Assembly (NCBI GenBank): GCA_964370985.1
Contig: CAYJLE010000006.1
Coordinates: 1-64,000, forward strand
DNA from: JAHDVS01 sp964370985
Lineage (GTDB): Bacteria > Actinomycetota > Thermoleophilia > Gaiellales > Gaiellaceae
Reading direction: 5' to 3'
Length of the DNA: 64,000 nucleotides
Shown here: positions 42,668 through 51,582 of the stretch, piece by piece
How the letters are laid out: every line of letters starts with the position of its first letter
Numbering within the stretch: position 1 is the stretch's first letter
The notes under the pieces: model-generated
Told to the model about the DNA's origin: nothing
The model's input: the letters and a program-made list of their open reading frames with translations, nothing else
The model's database searches: none
Translations under genes and position numbers: made by a program

Positions 42668-43695
42668 TCGACCTGCGCTCTGACACCGCGACCCGCCCCA
42701 CCGAGGGGATGCGACGCGCGATGGCCGGAGCCGAGGTCGGCGACGAGCAGCGGCGGGAGGATCCCACCGTGACCGAGCTCGAGGAGCGCGCCGCCGCGCT
42801 CCTCGGACAGGAGGCGTCCGTCTACCTGCCGACCGCGACCATGGCCAACCAGATCGCCCTGCGGGCGCTCTCCCAGCCCGGGGACGAGGTGGTCGCGGAG
42901 GCCGGGGCGCACGTGTTCCGCTCGGAGCTCGGCGGCCCGGCAGTCCACTCCGGGCTCGCGATGAAGGCGATCGCAGGCGAGCGCGGGTTGTTCGGCGCTG
43001 CGGAGGTCCGCGATGCGGTCAACCCGCCGGACGTCCACATGGCGGTCACCCGGATCGTGTGCCTCGAGAACACCCACAACGGCGGCGGTGGCAAGGTGTG
43101 GCCGCTCGAGCTCGTGCGCGAGGTCTCGGCCGAGGCTCGCCGCCACGGTCTCTCGGTACACCTCGACGGCGCCCGCCTCCTGAACGCGGCCGTCGCGAGC
43201 GGCACGGGCGCCGCCGACTACGGCCGGGAGGCAGACACCGTGACCCTCTGCCTCTCGAAGGGGCTCGGCTGCCCGCTCGGGGCGCTGCTCGGCGGCTCGG
43301 CCGAGCTGATCGGCCGCGCGCGGCGCCTGAAGCACCTGTTCGGGGGTGCCATGCGTCAGGCCGGGATCGTGGCCGCGGCGGGGCTGTACGCGCTCGAGCA
43401 TCATGTCGAGCGGCTCGCCGAGGACCACGCCAACGCGCGGCGCCTCGCCGAGGGCCTCGCCGCCGCGGGCCTGCCGGTCGACCCCTCCGAGGTGGAGACG
43501 AACTTCGTGCTGCTCGACGCGGCGGCGCTCGGCCTGACGGTCGAGGCGGCCGCGGAGCGCCTCCGCGCCGAAGGCGTGCTGCTCTCGGCGGCGGGGCGTC
43601 GCGGCTGCTTGCGCGCCCTGACGCACCTCGACGTCTCGGCCGGCGACGTCGACCGCGCGGTCACGGCGACCCGGCGGGCCCTCGCAGCGGTCTGA
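42664..43695 (+). CDS. low-specificity L-threonine aldolase
   Basis: A 343-residue fold-type I PLP enzyme that splits threonine/allo-threonine into glycine and acetaldehyde. The N-terminus IDLRSDTATRPTEGMRRAMA is diagnostic. The PLP lysine lies in LCLSKGLGCPLGALLGG and other motifs are MANQIALRAL and HLDGARLLNAAVASG. It starts with TTG 42664 inside the peptidase stop. Six bases separate it from the convergent HxlR gene. Confidence 0.93.
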   Translation: MIDLRSDTATRPTEGMRRAMAGAEVGDEQRREDPTVTELEERAAALLGQEASVYLPTATMANQIALRALSQPGDEVVAEAGAHVFRSELGGPAVHSGLAMKAIAGERGLFGAAEVRDAVNPPDVHMAVTRIVCLENTHNGGGGKVWPLELVREVSAEARRHGLSVHLDGARLLNAAVASGTGAADYGREADTVTLCLSKGLGCPLGALLGGSAELIGRARRLKHLFGGAMRQAGIVAAAGLYALEHHVERLAEDHANARRLAEGLAAAGLPVDPSEVETNFVLLDAAALGLTVEAAAERLRAEGVLLSAAGRRGCLRALTHLDVSAGDVDRAVTATRRALAAV

Positions 43696-43701
43696 CCGCC
43701 G

Positions 43702-44076
43702 CTACGTCGCGTGCGTCTTCGCGTGCTCGGTGTCGTTCACGAGCCAGGAGTGTCCGAAGTCGCTCATCGCGCGGATGATCGGCAGCAGCGCCACTCCTTT
43801 CTGGGTCAGCCGGTACTGCACGCGCGGGGGCGACTCCGGGAAGCTCTCACGCGAGACGATCTCCTCCCGTTCGAGCATGTCGAGGCGCTCCGACAGCGTC
43901 CGGGGGCTGATGCCCGGGCAGGCGCGCTCGAGCTCGGAGAAGCGGCGGGGGCCCTCGGAGAGGTCGTGGACGATCACCGCCGTCCACTTGGAGCCGATGA
44001 TGTCCGCCGTGCAGGCGACCGCGCATTCGGCATCGTGAACGGCGCGGAGCGTGCGTGGGGCCGCGTCGGTGCGCAT
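43702..44076 (-). CDS. HxlR-family winged-helix regulator
   Basis: A 124-residue MarR-like regulator of the HxlR family. The core reads IIGSKWTAVIVHDLSEGPRR, then FSELERACPGISPRTLSERL and VQYRLTQKG. Two cysteines (Cys18, Cys22 in ECAVACTAD) precede the helix-turn-helix; N-terminal cysteines in this family can sense electrophiles or redox state. The target is unknown. TAAAAT lies exactly six bases before ATG 44076. Confidence 0.93.
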   Translation of the reverse strand: MRTDAAPRTLRAVHDAECAVACTADIIGSKWTAVIVHDLSEGPRRFSELERACPGISPRTLSERLDMLEREEIVSRESFPESPPRVQYRLTQKGVALLPIIRAMSDFGHSWLVNDTEHAKTHAT

Positions 44077-44082
44077 CGTGTC

Positions 44083-44088
44083 ATTTTA
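44083..44088 (-). promoter_or_regulatory. -10 box (TAAAAT) of the HxlR gene
   Basis: Five of six consensus bases, six bases before the ATG; indicates a leaderless mRNA. No convincing -35 is seen. Confidence 0.7.
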
Positions 44089-44122
44089 GTCGAGGGCTCC
44101 GCCGGTGCCTGATGCGTTTCGG

Positions 44123-45658
44123 CTAGTCCCAGGGTGGCGGGTTGTGGATCCAGCGTCCCCCGACCATGGTCGCGACCACCGTGACGGTGGCGAGCTCCTC
44201 GGGCGGGACGGCGAGAGGGTCGCGATCGAGGACGACGAGGTCGGCGAGCTGCCCCGGCACGAGCCGGCCGCGGCGGCGTTCCTCGCCGGCGAGCCATGCT
44301 GGCGTGACCGTCGTCGCGCGCAGGGCCTCTTCCACTCCCAGGGACTGCTCGGGGTGCCAGGCGTCGCGCCCGTCGAGGCTGCGCAGGACGCCCGCCCGGA
44401 TGCCGCCCAGAGGGTCGAGCTCCTCGACCGGGGCGTCCGACCCGTTCGCGACGACAGCGCCCGATCCCAGCAGCGAGCGGAACGCGTACGCGTGAGCCGT
44501 CTTTCCCGCCCAGAAGCGGTCGGCCATGTCGCGGTCGGACGGCGCGTGACTGAACTGGACGGAGCAGGCGACGCCGAGCGAGGCGAAGCGGGGTAGGTCG
44601 TCCGGGTGCACGAGCTGGGCGTGCTCGATCCGTTGGCGCAGCCCGCGCGGGTGCCATTCGTCCCGCGTCGCCTCGAACGCGTCGAGGGCCTCGCGATTGG
44701 CGCGGTCGCCGATCGCGTGCACGGCCACCGGCCAGCCGGCACGGGCGGCCCGTCGGACGACCTCCGCCAGCTCCTCTCCCGTCGTGATCGCGACTCCCGA
44801 CCCGTCGAGCAGCCAGGCGGTGTGCGAGCCGAGCGTCCCGTCCATGAACAGCTTCAGGTAGCCGAGCCGCAGCCAGTCGTCGCCGAGCCCGGAGCGCAGC
44901 CCCAGCGCCTCGAGCTCCCCGAGCCGCTCGTGGGGCAGCGACTGCCAGACGCGCAGCGTGAGCAGGCCCGAGGCGCGCAGCCGCTGCCAGATCCGCTGCG
45001 CGCCGAGCCAGCCGTCCTTGTCGTGGACGGCGGTGACCCCGCGCGCGTGCGCGACGCGGATGCCCTCGCGCATCGCGTCGGCGGTCTCGTCCTCGCCGAC
45101 GGCGAGGTAGCGCTCCCGGAAGCGCCACGCGGCCTCCTCGCGCAGCAGCCCGGTCGGCTCGCCGGCGTCGTCGAGCTCGACGACCCCCGTGCCGAGGTCT
45201 CCGCGCGCCCGCGCGAGGGCGGCGGAGTTGAGCCACAGCGAGTGGTCGTCCCTGGCCCAGAGCGCGGCCGGCACCTCGCCCGTCACGGGGTCGAGCGCGT
45301 GCCTCGTCGGCTCGACCGCAGGGAGCCAGTCCGCGCTGCGCCAGCCGTAGCCGCGCAGCCAGCCGTCCGAGAGCGCGCTCGGCGCCGCCGCGCCCACGCG
45401 AGCGACCGCCTCCTCCAGCGAGCGCGTGCCCTCGAGCCGCACCTGCCGGCGGGCGAGCGCCCAGGTCGGGAAGTGCACGTGCGCGTCCGTGAAGCCCGGC
45501 ACGACACAGCGTCCGCGCAGGTCGACCCGCTCCGGGCTCGGCAGCGCCCGCTCGTGCGTGCCGACCCCGCCTGCGACCGTGTCGCCCGCGATCGCGAGCG
45601 CCGCCGCGGTCGGCAGCGACGGGTCCATCGTCCTCACGACGCCGTTCTCGAGGATCAC
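44123..45658 (-). CDS. amidohydrolase family 3 protein (YtcJ-like)
   Basis: A 511-residue metal-dependent hydrolase. The N-terminal sequence GFTDAHVHFPTWALARRQV has the HxH metal pair. Later motifs include DGTLGSHTAWLLDG, HAIGDRANREALDAFE, RIEHAQLVHPDD and NGSDAPVEELDPLGGIRAG. The family includes N-substituted formamide and related amidases, but the substrate here is unknown. GTG 45658 follows TAGATT (45666-45671, minus) by seven bases. It is divergent from the M24 peptidase with only 19 bases between starts. Confidence 0.88.
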   Translation of the reverse strand: MILENGVVRTMDPSLPTAAALAIAGDTVAGGVGTHERALPSPERVDLRGRCVVPGFTDAHVHFPTWALARRQVRLEGTRSLEEAVARVGAAAPSALSDGWLRGYGWRSADWLPAVEPTRHALDPVTGEVPAALWARDDHSLWLNSAALARARGDLGTGVVELDDAGEPTGLLREEAAWRFRERYLAVGEDETADAMREGIRVAHARGVTAVHDKDGWLGAQRIWQRLRASGLLTLRVWQSLPHERLGELEALGLRSGLGDDWLRLGYLKLFMDGTLGSHTAWLLDGSGVAITTGEELAEVVRRAARAGWPVAVHAIGDRANREALDAFEATRDEWHPRGLRQRIEHAQLVHPDDLPRFASLGVACSVQFSHAPSDRDMADRFWAGKTAHAYAFRSLLGSGAVVANGSDAPVEELDPLGGIRAGVLRSLDGRDAWHPEQSLGVEEALRATTVTPAWLAGEERRRGRLVPGQLADLVVLDRDPLAVPPEELATVTVVATMVGGRWIHNPPPWD

Positions 45659-45665
45659 CTGTGAG

Positions 45666-45671
45666 AATCTA
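45666..45671 (-). promoter_or_regulatory. -10 box (TAGATT) of the amidohydrolase gene
   Basis: The 19-base gap between divergent starts contains AGAATCTA, so the same few bases must serve both directions; only the minus-strand box is good. Confidence 0.55.
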
Positions 45672-45677
45672 GTGGTG

Positions 45678-46856
45678 ATGGAGCCAGCCGTCCCGCGTCA
45701 GGAGATCGAGCGCCGTCTCGGCGAGTTCCAGGCCGAGCTCGTCGCGGGCGGCCTCGACGCCGCTCTCGTCGTCCAGACGACCGACGTCTTCTACCTCTCG
45801 GGCACCGCCCAGAGCGCGCACCTCGTCGTTCCCGCGGAGGGCGACCCGGTCCTGTGCGTGCGCAAGACGCTCGAGCGGGCGCTGGCCGAGTCGCCGCTCG
45901 AGCGGATTCAACCGCTCCGCTCGCTTCGGGAGCTCCCCGGCGTCCTCGCGGCCGCCGGGGTCAGCGGGGGCCGGCTCGGCCTCGAGCTGGACGTGCTCCC
46001 GGTCGCCCGCTACCTCGACTATGCGCGACGCTTCGACGGCTTCGAGCTTGCCGACTGCTCCGCGGCGGTGCGGCGCGTTCGCCTGCGCAAGTCGCCCTGG
46101 GAGCTCGAGCGGATCAAGGCGGCGTCCGAGATGCTCGCGCACGTGCCCGGGTGGGTGGCGGACGTGCTCTCGCCCGGGATGACGGAGCTCGAGCTGGCCG
46201 CGGAGCTCGAGCGACAGCTCCGCAGGGCCGGCCACCAGGGCCTCTGCCGCATGCGGGCGTTCAACGGGGACATGTTCTACGGCGTCGTCGTCGCCGGCCC
46301 GAGCGGCGCCGTTCCCGGCGGCACCGACACGCCGCTCGTCGGACCGGGGCCGAACGCGGCGATTGCGAAGGGCTCCTCCGGGCGGCCGATCGGGCGCGGC
46401 GAGCCGGTCGTCGTCGATCTCGTCGGAGCGTGGGAAGGCTACCTCTCCGACCAGACGCGCACGTTCTCGCTCGGACCTCTACCGGCACACCTGCGGGAGG
46501 CACACGAGCGGACACGGGAGATCCTCCACCGTGTCGCCGCCGAGGCCCGGCCCGGCGTTCCCGCCTCGCGCCTGTACGCTCTCGCGGTCGAGCTCGCGGC
46601 TGGCTACGAGGGCTTCATGGGCGTCGGCGAGGAGCGCGTCTCCTTCGTCGGCCACGGCCTCGGGCTCGAGATCGACGAGCCGCCCTACCTCGCGCGGGGC
46701 TACGACGAGCCGCTCGAGCCGGGGATGGTGTTCGCGCTCGAGCCGAAGCTCCTGTTCCCGGGCGAGGGGGCAGTCGGGATCGAGAACACCTACGTCGTCA
46801 CCGACGACGGTGCGCAGGCGTTGACGTCGGCCGCCGAGGAGCTCGTCGAGCTCTGA
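45678..46856 (+). CDS. M24-family aminopeptidase P-like Xaa-Pro peptidase
   Basis: A 392-residue peptidase with the creatinase N-terminal domain and a C-terminal pita-bread fold. Metal ligands are visible in VDLVGAWEGYLSDQTRTF (two Asp), FVGHGLGLEIDEPPYL (His) and the two Glu of FALEPKLLFPGEGAVGIENTY. It probably releases residues preceding proline. ATG 45678 was chosen; the longer frame runs back through the divergent gene. No ribosome binding site is obvious. Confidence 0.92.
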   Translation: MEPAVPRQEIERRLGEFQAELVAGGLDAALVVQTTDVFYLSGTAQSAHLVVPAEGDPVLCVRKTLERALAESPLERIQPLRSLRELPGVLAAAGVSGGRLGLELDVLPVARYLDYARRFDGFELADCSAAVRRVRLRKSPWELERIKAASEMLAHVPGWVADVLSPGMTELELAAELERQLRRAGHQGLCRMRAFNGDMFYGVVVAGPSGAVPGGTDTPLVGPGPNAAIAKGSSGRPIGRGEPVVVDLVGAWEGYLSDQTRTFSLGPLPAHLREAHERTREILHRVAAEARPGVPASRLYALAVELAAGYEGFMGVGEERVSFVGHGLGLEIDEPPYLARGYDEPLEPGMVFALEPKLLFPGEGAVGIENTYVVTDDGAQALTSAAEELVEL

Positions 46857-46878
46857 CCCGGGCGCGCCGCGCTCGGCC

Positions 46879-48408
46879 TCAGAACTGCTGCTCGGTCGTT
46901 CGCACCTCGTCGCGGCTGTCCGAGCGCACGCGATCGCTGCCGGGCCCGCCGATGACCGTGTCGCGGTGGCGGTCCTTCGAGAAGACGGTGTCGTTGCCCT
47001 TGCCGCCGTAGAGCATGTCCCGGCCGCGCCCGCCGATCAGCACGTCGTTGCCGCCGAGGCCGTAGATCGTGTCGTTGCCGCCGAGGCCGCAGATCACGTC
47101 GGCCTTCTCCGTGCCCCGGAGCGTCTCGGCCTTTGCCGTGCCGGTGATCGTGCAGACGTAGTAGGACGAGCCCGAGCCACCCGAGCCGCCCGTCCCGCCG
47201 GTGCCGCCCCCGGAGTTCGAGCCGGTGAAGGTCGCGGTCACGTCGAGCACGCCGTCGGCGACGAGGGTGCACGTCGCCGGGTCGCTGTCCTCGCCCTCCG
47301 TTGCGATCGTGGTCGCGGCGCAGGCGCCGTCCCAGCCGGCGAACGTCACGCCGGTGGCCGGGGTCGCGGTCAGCGTCACCTCGGTGCCCTTCGCGAACGT
47401 CGCCTCGCAGGTGATGCCGCAGCTGATCCCGGCGGGCTCGCTCGTCACCGTGCCTCTCCCGGTGCCGTTCGTCTCGACCCTGATCGTCTCCGTGCCGGGG
47501 ACGGGCCCGTCGACGAGGGTGGTGGTCGTCGAGGCCGTGTTGTCGGCCGGCACGAGCTCCTTCGAGCCGGAGCTCGCGACAGCGGTCGTGCTCGCCGTAC
47601 CTTGCGTGTCGAGCTCGACGACGATCTCCCGGGAGGCGGAGGCGTCCTCGACGATGTCGCCGAGCGCGCAGGTGACGGGGCCACCGCCCGTGCCCGAGCA
47701 GCCCTCGGGCGTCGTCACGACCGTGCTTCCGGTCGGGAGCGTGAGCACGACCTGCGCGTTCGTGGCCGTGTCGGGGCCCTTGTTCGTGACGGTGGCCGTG
47801 TACGTGACCTCGTTGCCGGCCGAGACCGGGTCGGGTGTGTCGGTCAGCTCGGTGACGAGATCGGACTCCGTCATCGTGATGTCGAGCTCCCAGCAGAAGA
47901 GGGTGCCCCCGATCGAGTTGCCGGCGGTGTCGGCCACCTCGAGCGTCCAGTTGCCCCCGGCTGCCTTGCCGTTGAACGCCGAAAGGGCGTTGTCGGGCCG
48001 GTAGGCGCCCGTGAACGGCGCGCTCCCGAGCCCGATCTGCGGGTTCGACTCGGCGTCGTCGAAACTCGTGAAGACGCCGTCGCAGGTGTCCGGCGAGATC
48101 CCCAGATCGTTGCCCGACCCGCCGCGGTTCTGGAACACGACGACGGAGGTGTCGCCGTGCGTGACGGTGATCACGAGGTCGCCGACGCTCCCGTGCGCGA
48201 GGCGGACGTGCACGTCCACGTCCGCGACCGGGCCTGCGTCGCTGGGAACCGAGATCGGGGGTGCCTGGAGCGTCCCGTTGTCGGGGATCGCGGCCGTCAT
48301 CGCGTTGCTCGAGTAGGAGGCCGTCGTGACCGCCGACGCGCCCGTCAGCCCGAGCGCGAGTGCAAGCGCTCCGGCCACGGCCACCAGCTTCGCGGTGGAA
48401 CGGGTCAT
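46879..48408 (-). CDS. secreted P-domain / DUF11 / RTX calcium-binding protein
   Basis: A 509-residue exported protein. Signal peptide (VAVAGALALALGLTGASA), then a proprotein-convertase P-like beta domain (HGSVGDLVITVTHGDTSVVV; NGKAAGGNWTLEVADTAGN), a DUF11 domain (SAGNEVTYTATVTNKGPDTA) and an InlB-type repeat (GTVTSEPAGISCGITCEATF, GVTFAGWDGAC). A Gly/Ser linker precedes about four or five RTX nonapeptides (GLGGNDTIYGLGGNDVLIGG). RTX repeats bind calcium. No protease domain accompanies the P domain. A surface or matrix role is inferred. Transcription is towards the convergent M24 gene. Confidence 0.85.
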   Translation of the reverse strand: MTRSTAKLVAVAGALALALGLTGASAVTTASYSSNAMTAAIPDNGTLQAPPISVPSDAGPVADVDVHVRLAHGSVGDLVITVTHGDTSVVVFQNRGGSGNDLGISPDTCDGVFTSFDDAESNPQIGLGSAPFTGAYRPDNALSAFNGKAAGGNWTLEVADTAGNSIGGTLFCWELDITMTESDLVTELTDTPDPVSAGNEVTYTATVTNKGPDTATNAQVVLTLPTGSTVVTTPEGCSGTGGGPVTCALGDIVEDASASREIVVELDTQGTASTTAVASSGSKELVPADNTASTTTTLVDGPVPGTETIRVETNGTGRGTVTSEPAGISCGITCEATFAKGTEVTLTATPATGVTFAGWDGACAATTIATEGEDSDPATCTLVADGVLDVTATFTGSNSGGGTGGTGGSGGSGSSYYVCTITGTAKAETLRGTEKADVICGLGGNDTIYGLGGNDVLIGGRGRDMLYGGKGNDTVFSKDRHRDTVIGGPGSDRVRSDSRDEVRTTEQQF

Positions 48409-48471
48409 CCCGCTCGCGTATCGGCTCGAGCCGGCGTCTGCTTGAGTCCCGGCCCCCGGACGGGGGTCGCG

Positions 48472-48477
48472 TAGAAT
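48472..48477 (+). promoter_or_regulatory. -10 box (TAGAAT) of the acyl-CoA dehydrogenase gene
   Basis: Five of six consensus bases, exactly six bases before GTG 48484; leaderless transcript expected. Confidence 0.65.
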
Positions 48478-48483
48478 CGCCCC

Positions 48484-49665
48484 GTGACGTTCGGGCCGCT
48501 GACCGACGAGCAGGTCGAGCTGCGGGCGCTCGTCCGGACCCTGGTCGCGGACAAGATCGCGCCCCGGGCGGCCGAGATCGACGCGTCCGGCGAGTTCCCC
48601 TGGGACGTCGTCCAGGTGCTGCGCGACCACGACATCCTGGCGCTGCCGTTCGAGGAGCGCTACGGCGGTCTCGGCATGGGCGCGCTCATGACCGTCGTCG
48701 CGATCGAGGAGATCTCGAAGGCGTGCGCGACGACCGGCCTGATCCTCTCCATGCAGGACCTCTCGACGATCGCCATCCGCCTGCACGGGACGGACGAGCA
48801 GAAGGAGCGCTACCTGCCTCGGATCGCGTCCGGCGAGTGGCTCGGGGCGTACGCGCTGACCGAGCCCGGGGCCGGCTCCGACGTGGCTGCGATGACCACG
48901 ACCGCGAGGCGCGAGGGTGACGCGTACGTTCTCGACGGCTCGAAGCGATTCATCACGAACGCGGGCGTCGCCGGCCTCTACACCGTGTTCGCGAAGACCG
49001 ACCCGGCCGCGGGGCACCGCGGCATCTCCTGCTTCCTCGTCGAGGCCGACGCGCCCGGGCTCGAGGTGGGGCGGCTCGAACCGAAGCTGGGGATCAAGGG
49101 CTCGACGACCGGTGAGGTCTTCCTGACCGGCTGCCGCGTGCCGGCCGGGAACCTCGTCGGCGCCTCGGGGGAAGGCTTCCGGATCGCGATGCGGGTGCTC
49201 GACCGCTCCCGCCCCGGGATCGGGGCGCAGGCGCTCGGGATCGCCCAGGGCGCGACTGACTACGCGCTCGAGTACGCGAAGATCCGGGAGACGTTCGGCC
49301 GCCCGATCGCGCAGCACCAGATGATCCAGGGGATGCTCGCGGACATGGAGACGACGTGCGAGGCCGCCCGGGGGCTCCTCTACCGGGTCGCGCAGATGAT
49401 CGACGCGGGCGTCGACGGGGCGGAGCTGACGAAGGCCTCCGCGATGGCGAAGCTCTATTGCTCGGACACCGCGATGCAGGTGACCACGGACGCCGTGCAG
49501 ATCCTCGGCGGGTACGGCTACATGAAGGAGTACCCGGTCGAGCGGATGATGCGCGACGCGAAGATCACGCAGATCTACGAGGGCTCGAATCAGGTGCAGC
49601 GGCTCGTGATCGCCCGCGAGATGCTGCGCGAGAGACGCGCGTTCCTCCTCGCCGACGTGTCCTGA
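48484..49665 (+). CDS. acyl-CoA dehydrogenase
   Basis: A 393-residue flavoenzyme for the first step of acyl-CoA beta-oxidation or branched-chain degradation. Signature 1 is GAYALTEPGAGSDVAAM, signature 2 QILGGYGYMKEYPVERMMRD, and the catalytic base is Glu366 in IYEGSNQVQRL, the position used by short/medium-chain enzymes. FAD-binding helices are complete. No other fatty-acid genes are adjacent. Eight bases separate its stop from uppS, so the two may share a message. Confidence 0.95.
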   Translation: MTFGPLTDEQVELRALVRTLVADKIAPRAAEIDASGEFPWDVVQVLRDHDILALPFEERYGGLGMGALMTVVAIEEISKACATTGLILSMQDLSTIAIRLHGTDEQKERYLPRIASGEWLGAYALTEPGAGSDVAAMTTTARREGDAYVLDGSKRFITNAGVAGLYTVFAKTDPAAGHRGISCFLVEADAPGLEVGRLEPKLGIKGSTTGEVFLTGCRVPAGNLVGASGEGFRIAMRVLDRSRPGIGAQALGIAQGATDYALEYAKIRETFGRPIAQHQMIQGMLADMETTCEAARGLLYRVAQMIDAGVDGAELTKASAMAKLYCSDTAMQVTTDAVQILGGYGYMKEYPVERMMRDAKITQIYEGSNQVQRLVIAREMLRERRAFLLADVS

Positions 49666-49673
49666 GCCGTTCG

Positions 49674-50534
49674 ATGGCGCAGCGCGTCGAGGCTCCGCCG
49701 CTCCCCGCGTCGACCCGCGGCGTGCTGCCCCGCGCGAGCGGCCTGGCGGGCGGCATGCTGCTCGCGCCGCTCTACCGCGCCTACACGGGCCGGCTGCGCC
49801 GCCAGGTGCGCCGCGCGGACGTGCCCGGGCACGTCGCGGTGATCCTCGATGGCAACCGGCGCTGGGCGTCGGAGGCCGGGCTAGCCGACGTGGGGGAGGG
49901 GCACCGCCGCGGCGCCGACAAGATCGACGAGCTGCTCGACTGGTGCTCCGAGCTCGGCGTTCGCGAGGTGACGCTGTGGGCGCTGTCGGGCGAGAACCTC
50001 GCCCGTCCGGACGGCGAGCTGGCGACGCTCCTCGACGTGGTGGCGGCCAAGCTCGACGAGCTGACGGCGCGGGCGGCGCGCCCCGGTCGCGCGCTGCGGA
50101 TCCGGGTGCTAGGGCGCTCCGAGGGCCTTCCGACCGGCGTGCTCGCCGCGGTTCGCCGCGCGGAGCAGGAGACGGCACGGAACGAGGGTGGGCTCCGCCT
50201 GAACATCGCGCTCGGCTACTCGGGCCGCGACGAGCTTGTCGACGCGTGCCGCTCGCTGCTGCGCCAGCTCCACGCCGAGGCGGTGGCGCCGGGCGAGATG
50301 CCCGACCGGGTGACCGCGGAGGCTCTGGCGGCGCACCTGTACACCGCCGGGGCACCGGACCCGGACCTGATCATCCGGACGAGCGGCGAGCTGCGCCTGT
50401 CGGGCTTCCTGCCCTGGCAGAGCGCCCACAGCGAGTTCTACTTCACCGACGTCTACTGGCCCGCCTTCCGCGAGCTCGACTTCCTCCGCGCGCTGCGCAC
50501 GTACCAGCAGCGGAGCCGTCGCTTCGGCCGCTGA
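49674..50534 (+). CDS. uppS: cis-prenyltransferase (undecaprenyl diphosphate synthase family)
   Basis: A 286-residue isoprenyl transferase making the polyprenyl diphosphate carrier for cell-wall synthesis. The catalytic Asp59 lies in VILDGNRRWASEAGL. Family motifs are VTLWALSGENLARP, NIALGYSGRDELVDA, PDLIIRTSGELRLSGFLPWQ and SEFYFTDVYWP. The N-terminal 50 residues are basic and hydrophobic, which may aid membrane binding. Chain length cannot be read from sequence, so a short-chain (decaprenyl/farnesyl) product is possible. Confidence 0.93.
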   Translation: MAQRVEAPPLPASTRGVLPRASGLAGGMLLAPLYRAYTGRLRRQVRRADVPGHVAVILDGNRRWASEAGLADVGEGHRRGADKIDELLDWCSELGVREVTLWALSGENLARPDGELATLLDVVAAKLDELTARAARPGRALRIRVLGRSEGLPTGVLAAVRRAEQETARNEGGLRLNIALGYSGRDELVDACRSLLRQLHAEAVAPGEMPDRVTAEALAAHLYTAGAPDPDLIIRTSGELRLSGFLPWQSAHSEFYFTDVYWPAFRELDFLRALRTYQQRSRRFGR

Positions 50535-50537
50535 GCC

Positions 50538-51107
50538 CTACGGGCTGCCCGCCGCGCGGGCGGCGGCCTTGCGGGCTCGCTTGGCGGCCTGGTACTCGGC
50601 CAGGGCCTCGGGCGAGTCGACGTCGCCGAGGCAGTGGTAGCTCGCTGCGACGGACTCCCAGCCGGGCGGGCGTACGCCGAGGCGCTTGCCGAGCACGGCC
50701 GCGAGCGAGCGCACCTTCATCTCGCCGAAGCCCGGCAGGCCGCGCAGCCGGCGCTCGAGGTCGGCGCCGTCGGCTGCATCCGTCCAGACTCGCGCGGCGT
50801 CGCCGCCGTACTCCCCGGACACGAGGGCGCAGAGCTCCTGCGTCCTGCGCGCCATGCTGGCGGGGAAGCGGTGGAGAGCCGGTCGCGCGCGAAACACCCG
50901 CTCGAGCTGGCCCGGGTCCATCGCCGCGATCGTCGCGGCGTCGAGCGAGCCGAGCCGCCGCTTCAGCTCGAGCGGGCCCGAGAAGGCCTTCTGCACGGTC
51001 ACCTGCTGGTCGAGCGCGAAGCCGACGAGGAGCGCGAGCGGCTCGCTGGCCAGCAACCGGTCGGCCTCGTCGTCCCCGGTGAAGTGGAGGCGGTCGGCGG
51101 TCACCAC
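50538..51107 (-). CDS. HhH-GPD base-excision DNA glycosylase-like protein
   Basis: A 189-residue protein with the helix-hairpin-helix glycosylase core: LLVGFALDQQVTVQKAFSGP, then RRLRGLPGFGEMKVRSLAAV. Its small size fits the actinobacterial HhH-GPD branch without an Fe-S cluster. The base specificity is unknown. GTG 51107 was chosen because TACCAT (51114-51119, minus) lies six bases ahead. It is convergent with uppS, three bases apart. Confidence 0.82.
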   Translation of the reverse strand: MVTADRLHFTGDDEADRLLASEPLALLVGFALDQQVTVQKAFSGPLELKRRLGSLDAATIAAMDPGQLERVFRARPALHRFPASMARRTQELCALVSGEYGGDAARVWTDAADGADLERRLRGLPGFGEMKVRSLAAVLGKRLGVRPPGWESVAASYHCLGDVDSPEALAEYQAAKRARKAAARAAGSP

Positions 51108-51225
51108 ACGAGGATGGTACCGCTGCTCCCCGGCCGGGAGCTCGTGGCGTGCTCGGCGTGACCGGGCGGTCCTCGTGCCGCCCCGCGAATCGCCGGCCGG
51201 CCGAAGCCGAGGCTATCGTGGAGCC

Positions 51226-51582
51226 ATGGCGCACGGCCATCGGACGGCTGAGTTGCGCAGCCTCGAATACCACCGCCTGGTCGCCGAGCGCCTCGAGCGC
51301 GATCCGGAGGTGCTGCGCCGCGCCCGGGAGCGGGTCGCCTCCTGGGTCGCCCGAGGCGGCCGGGTCGATCCCGTGTACGCGCGGCGCTGGCAGGCGGTGC
51401 TGGAGCGCCCCGCAGCGCAGATCGCTCGGATTCTGGTCGCAGACAATGAGACGTCACGCGACCTGCGCCAGAACACCCCGTTCGCCGGCGTCCTCACCAA
51501 CGAGGAGCGGTGGCGGATCATCCGCGAGATTCCTCCCGAGCAGGAGGAGAGACCATCCGGCGCCAGGACCTCGAGCACCTGA
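51226..51582 (+). CDS. small helical protein, partner of the nucleotidyltransferase
   Basis: A 118-residue helical protein (HRLVAERLERDPEVLRRARE; VDPVYARRWQAVLERPAAQI; RQNTPFAGVLTNEERWRIIR). Proteins of this shape are often encoded just before DUF6036-type nucleotidyltransferases in actinobacteria, in a layout like a toxin-antitoxin or stress module. That link is from recollection and is moderate. TATCGT (51214-51219) is six bases before ATG 51226. It overlaps the next gene by up to 72 bases. Confidence 0.7.
   Translation: MAHGHRTAELRSLEYHRLVAERLERDPEVLRRARERVASWVARGGRVDPVYARRWQAVLERPAAQIARILVADNETSRDLRQNTPFAGVLTNEERWRIIREIPPEQEERPSGARTSST

Noticed and set aside
46930..47110. RTX repeats as evidence of a pore-forming toxin
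   Set aside because: No hydrophobic pore domain, acylation sites or type I secretion genes; the repeats are a short calcium-binding tail.
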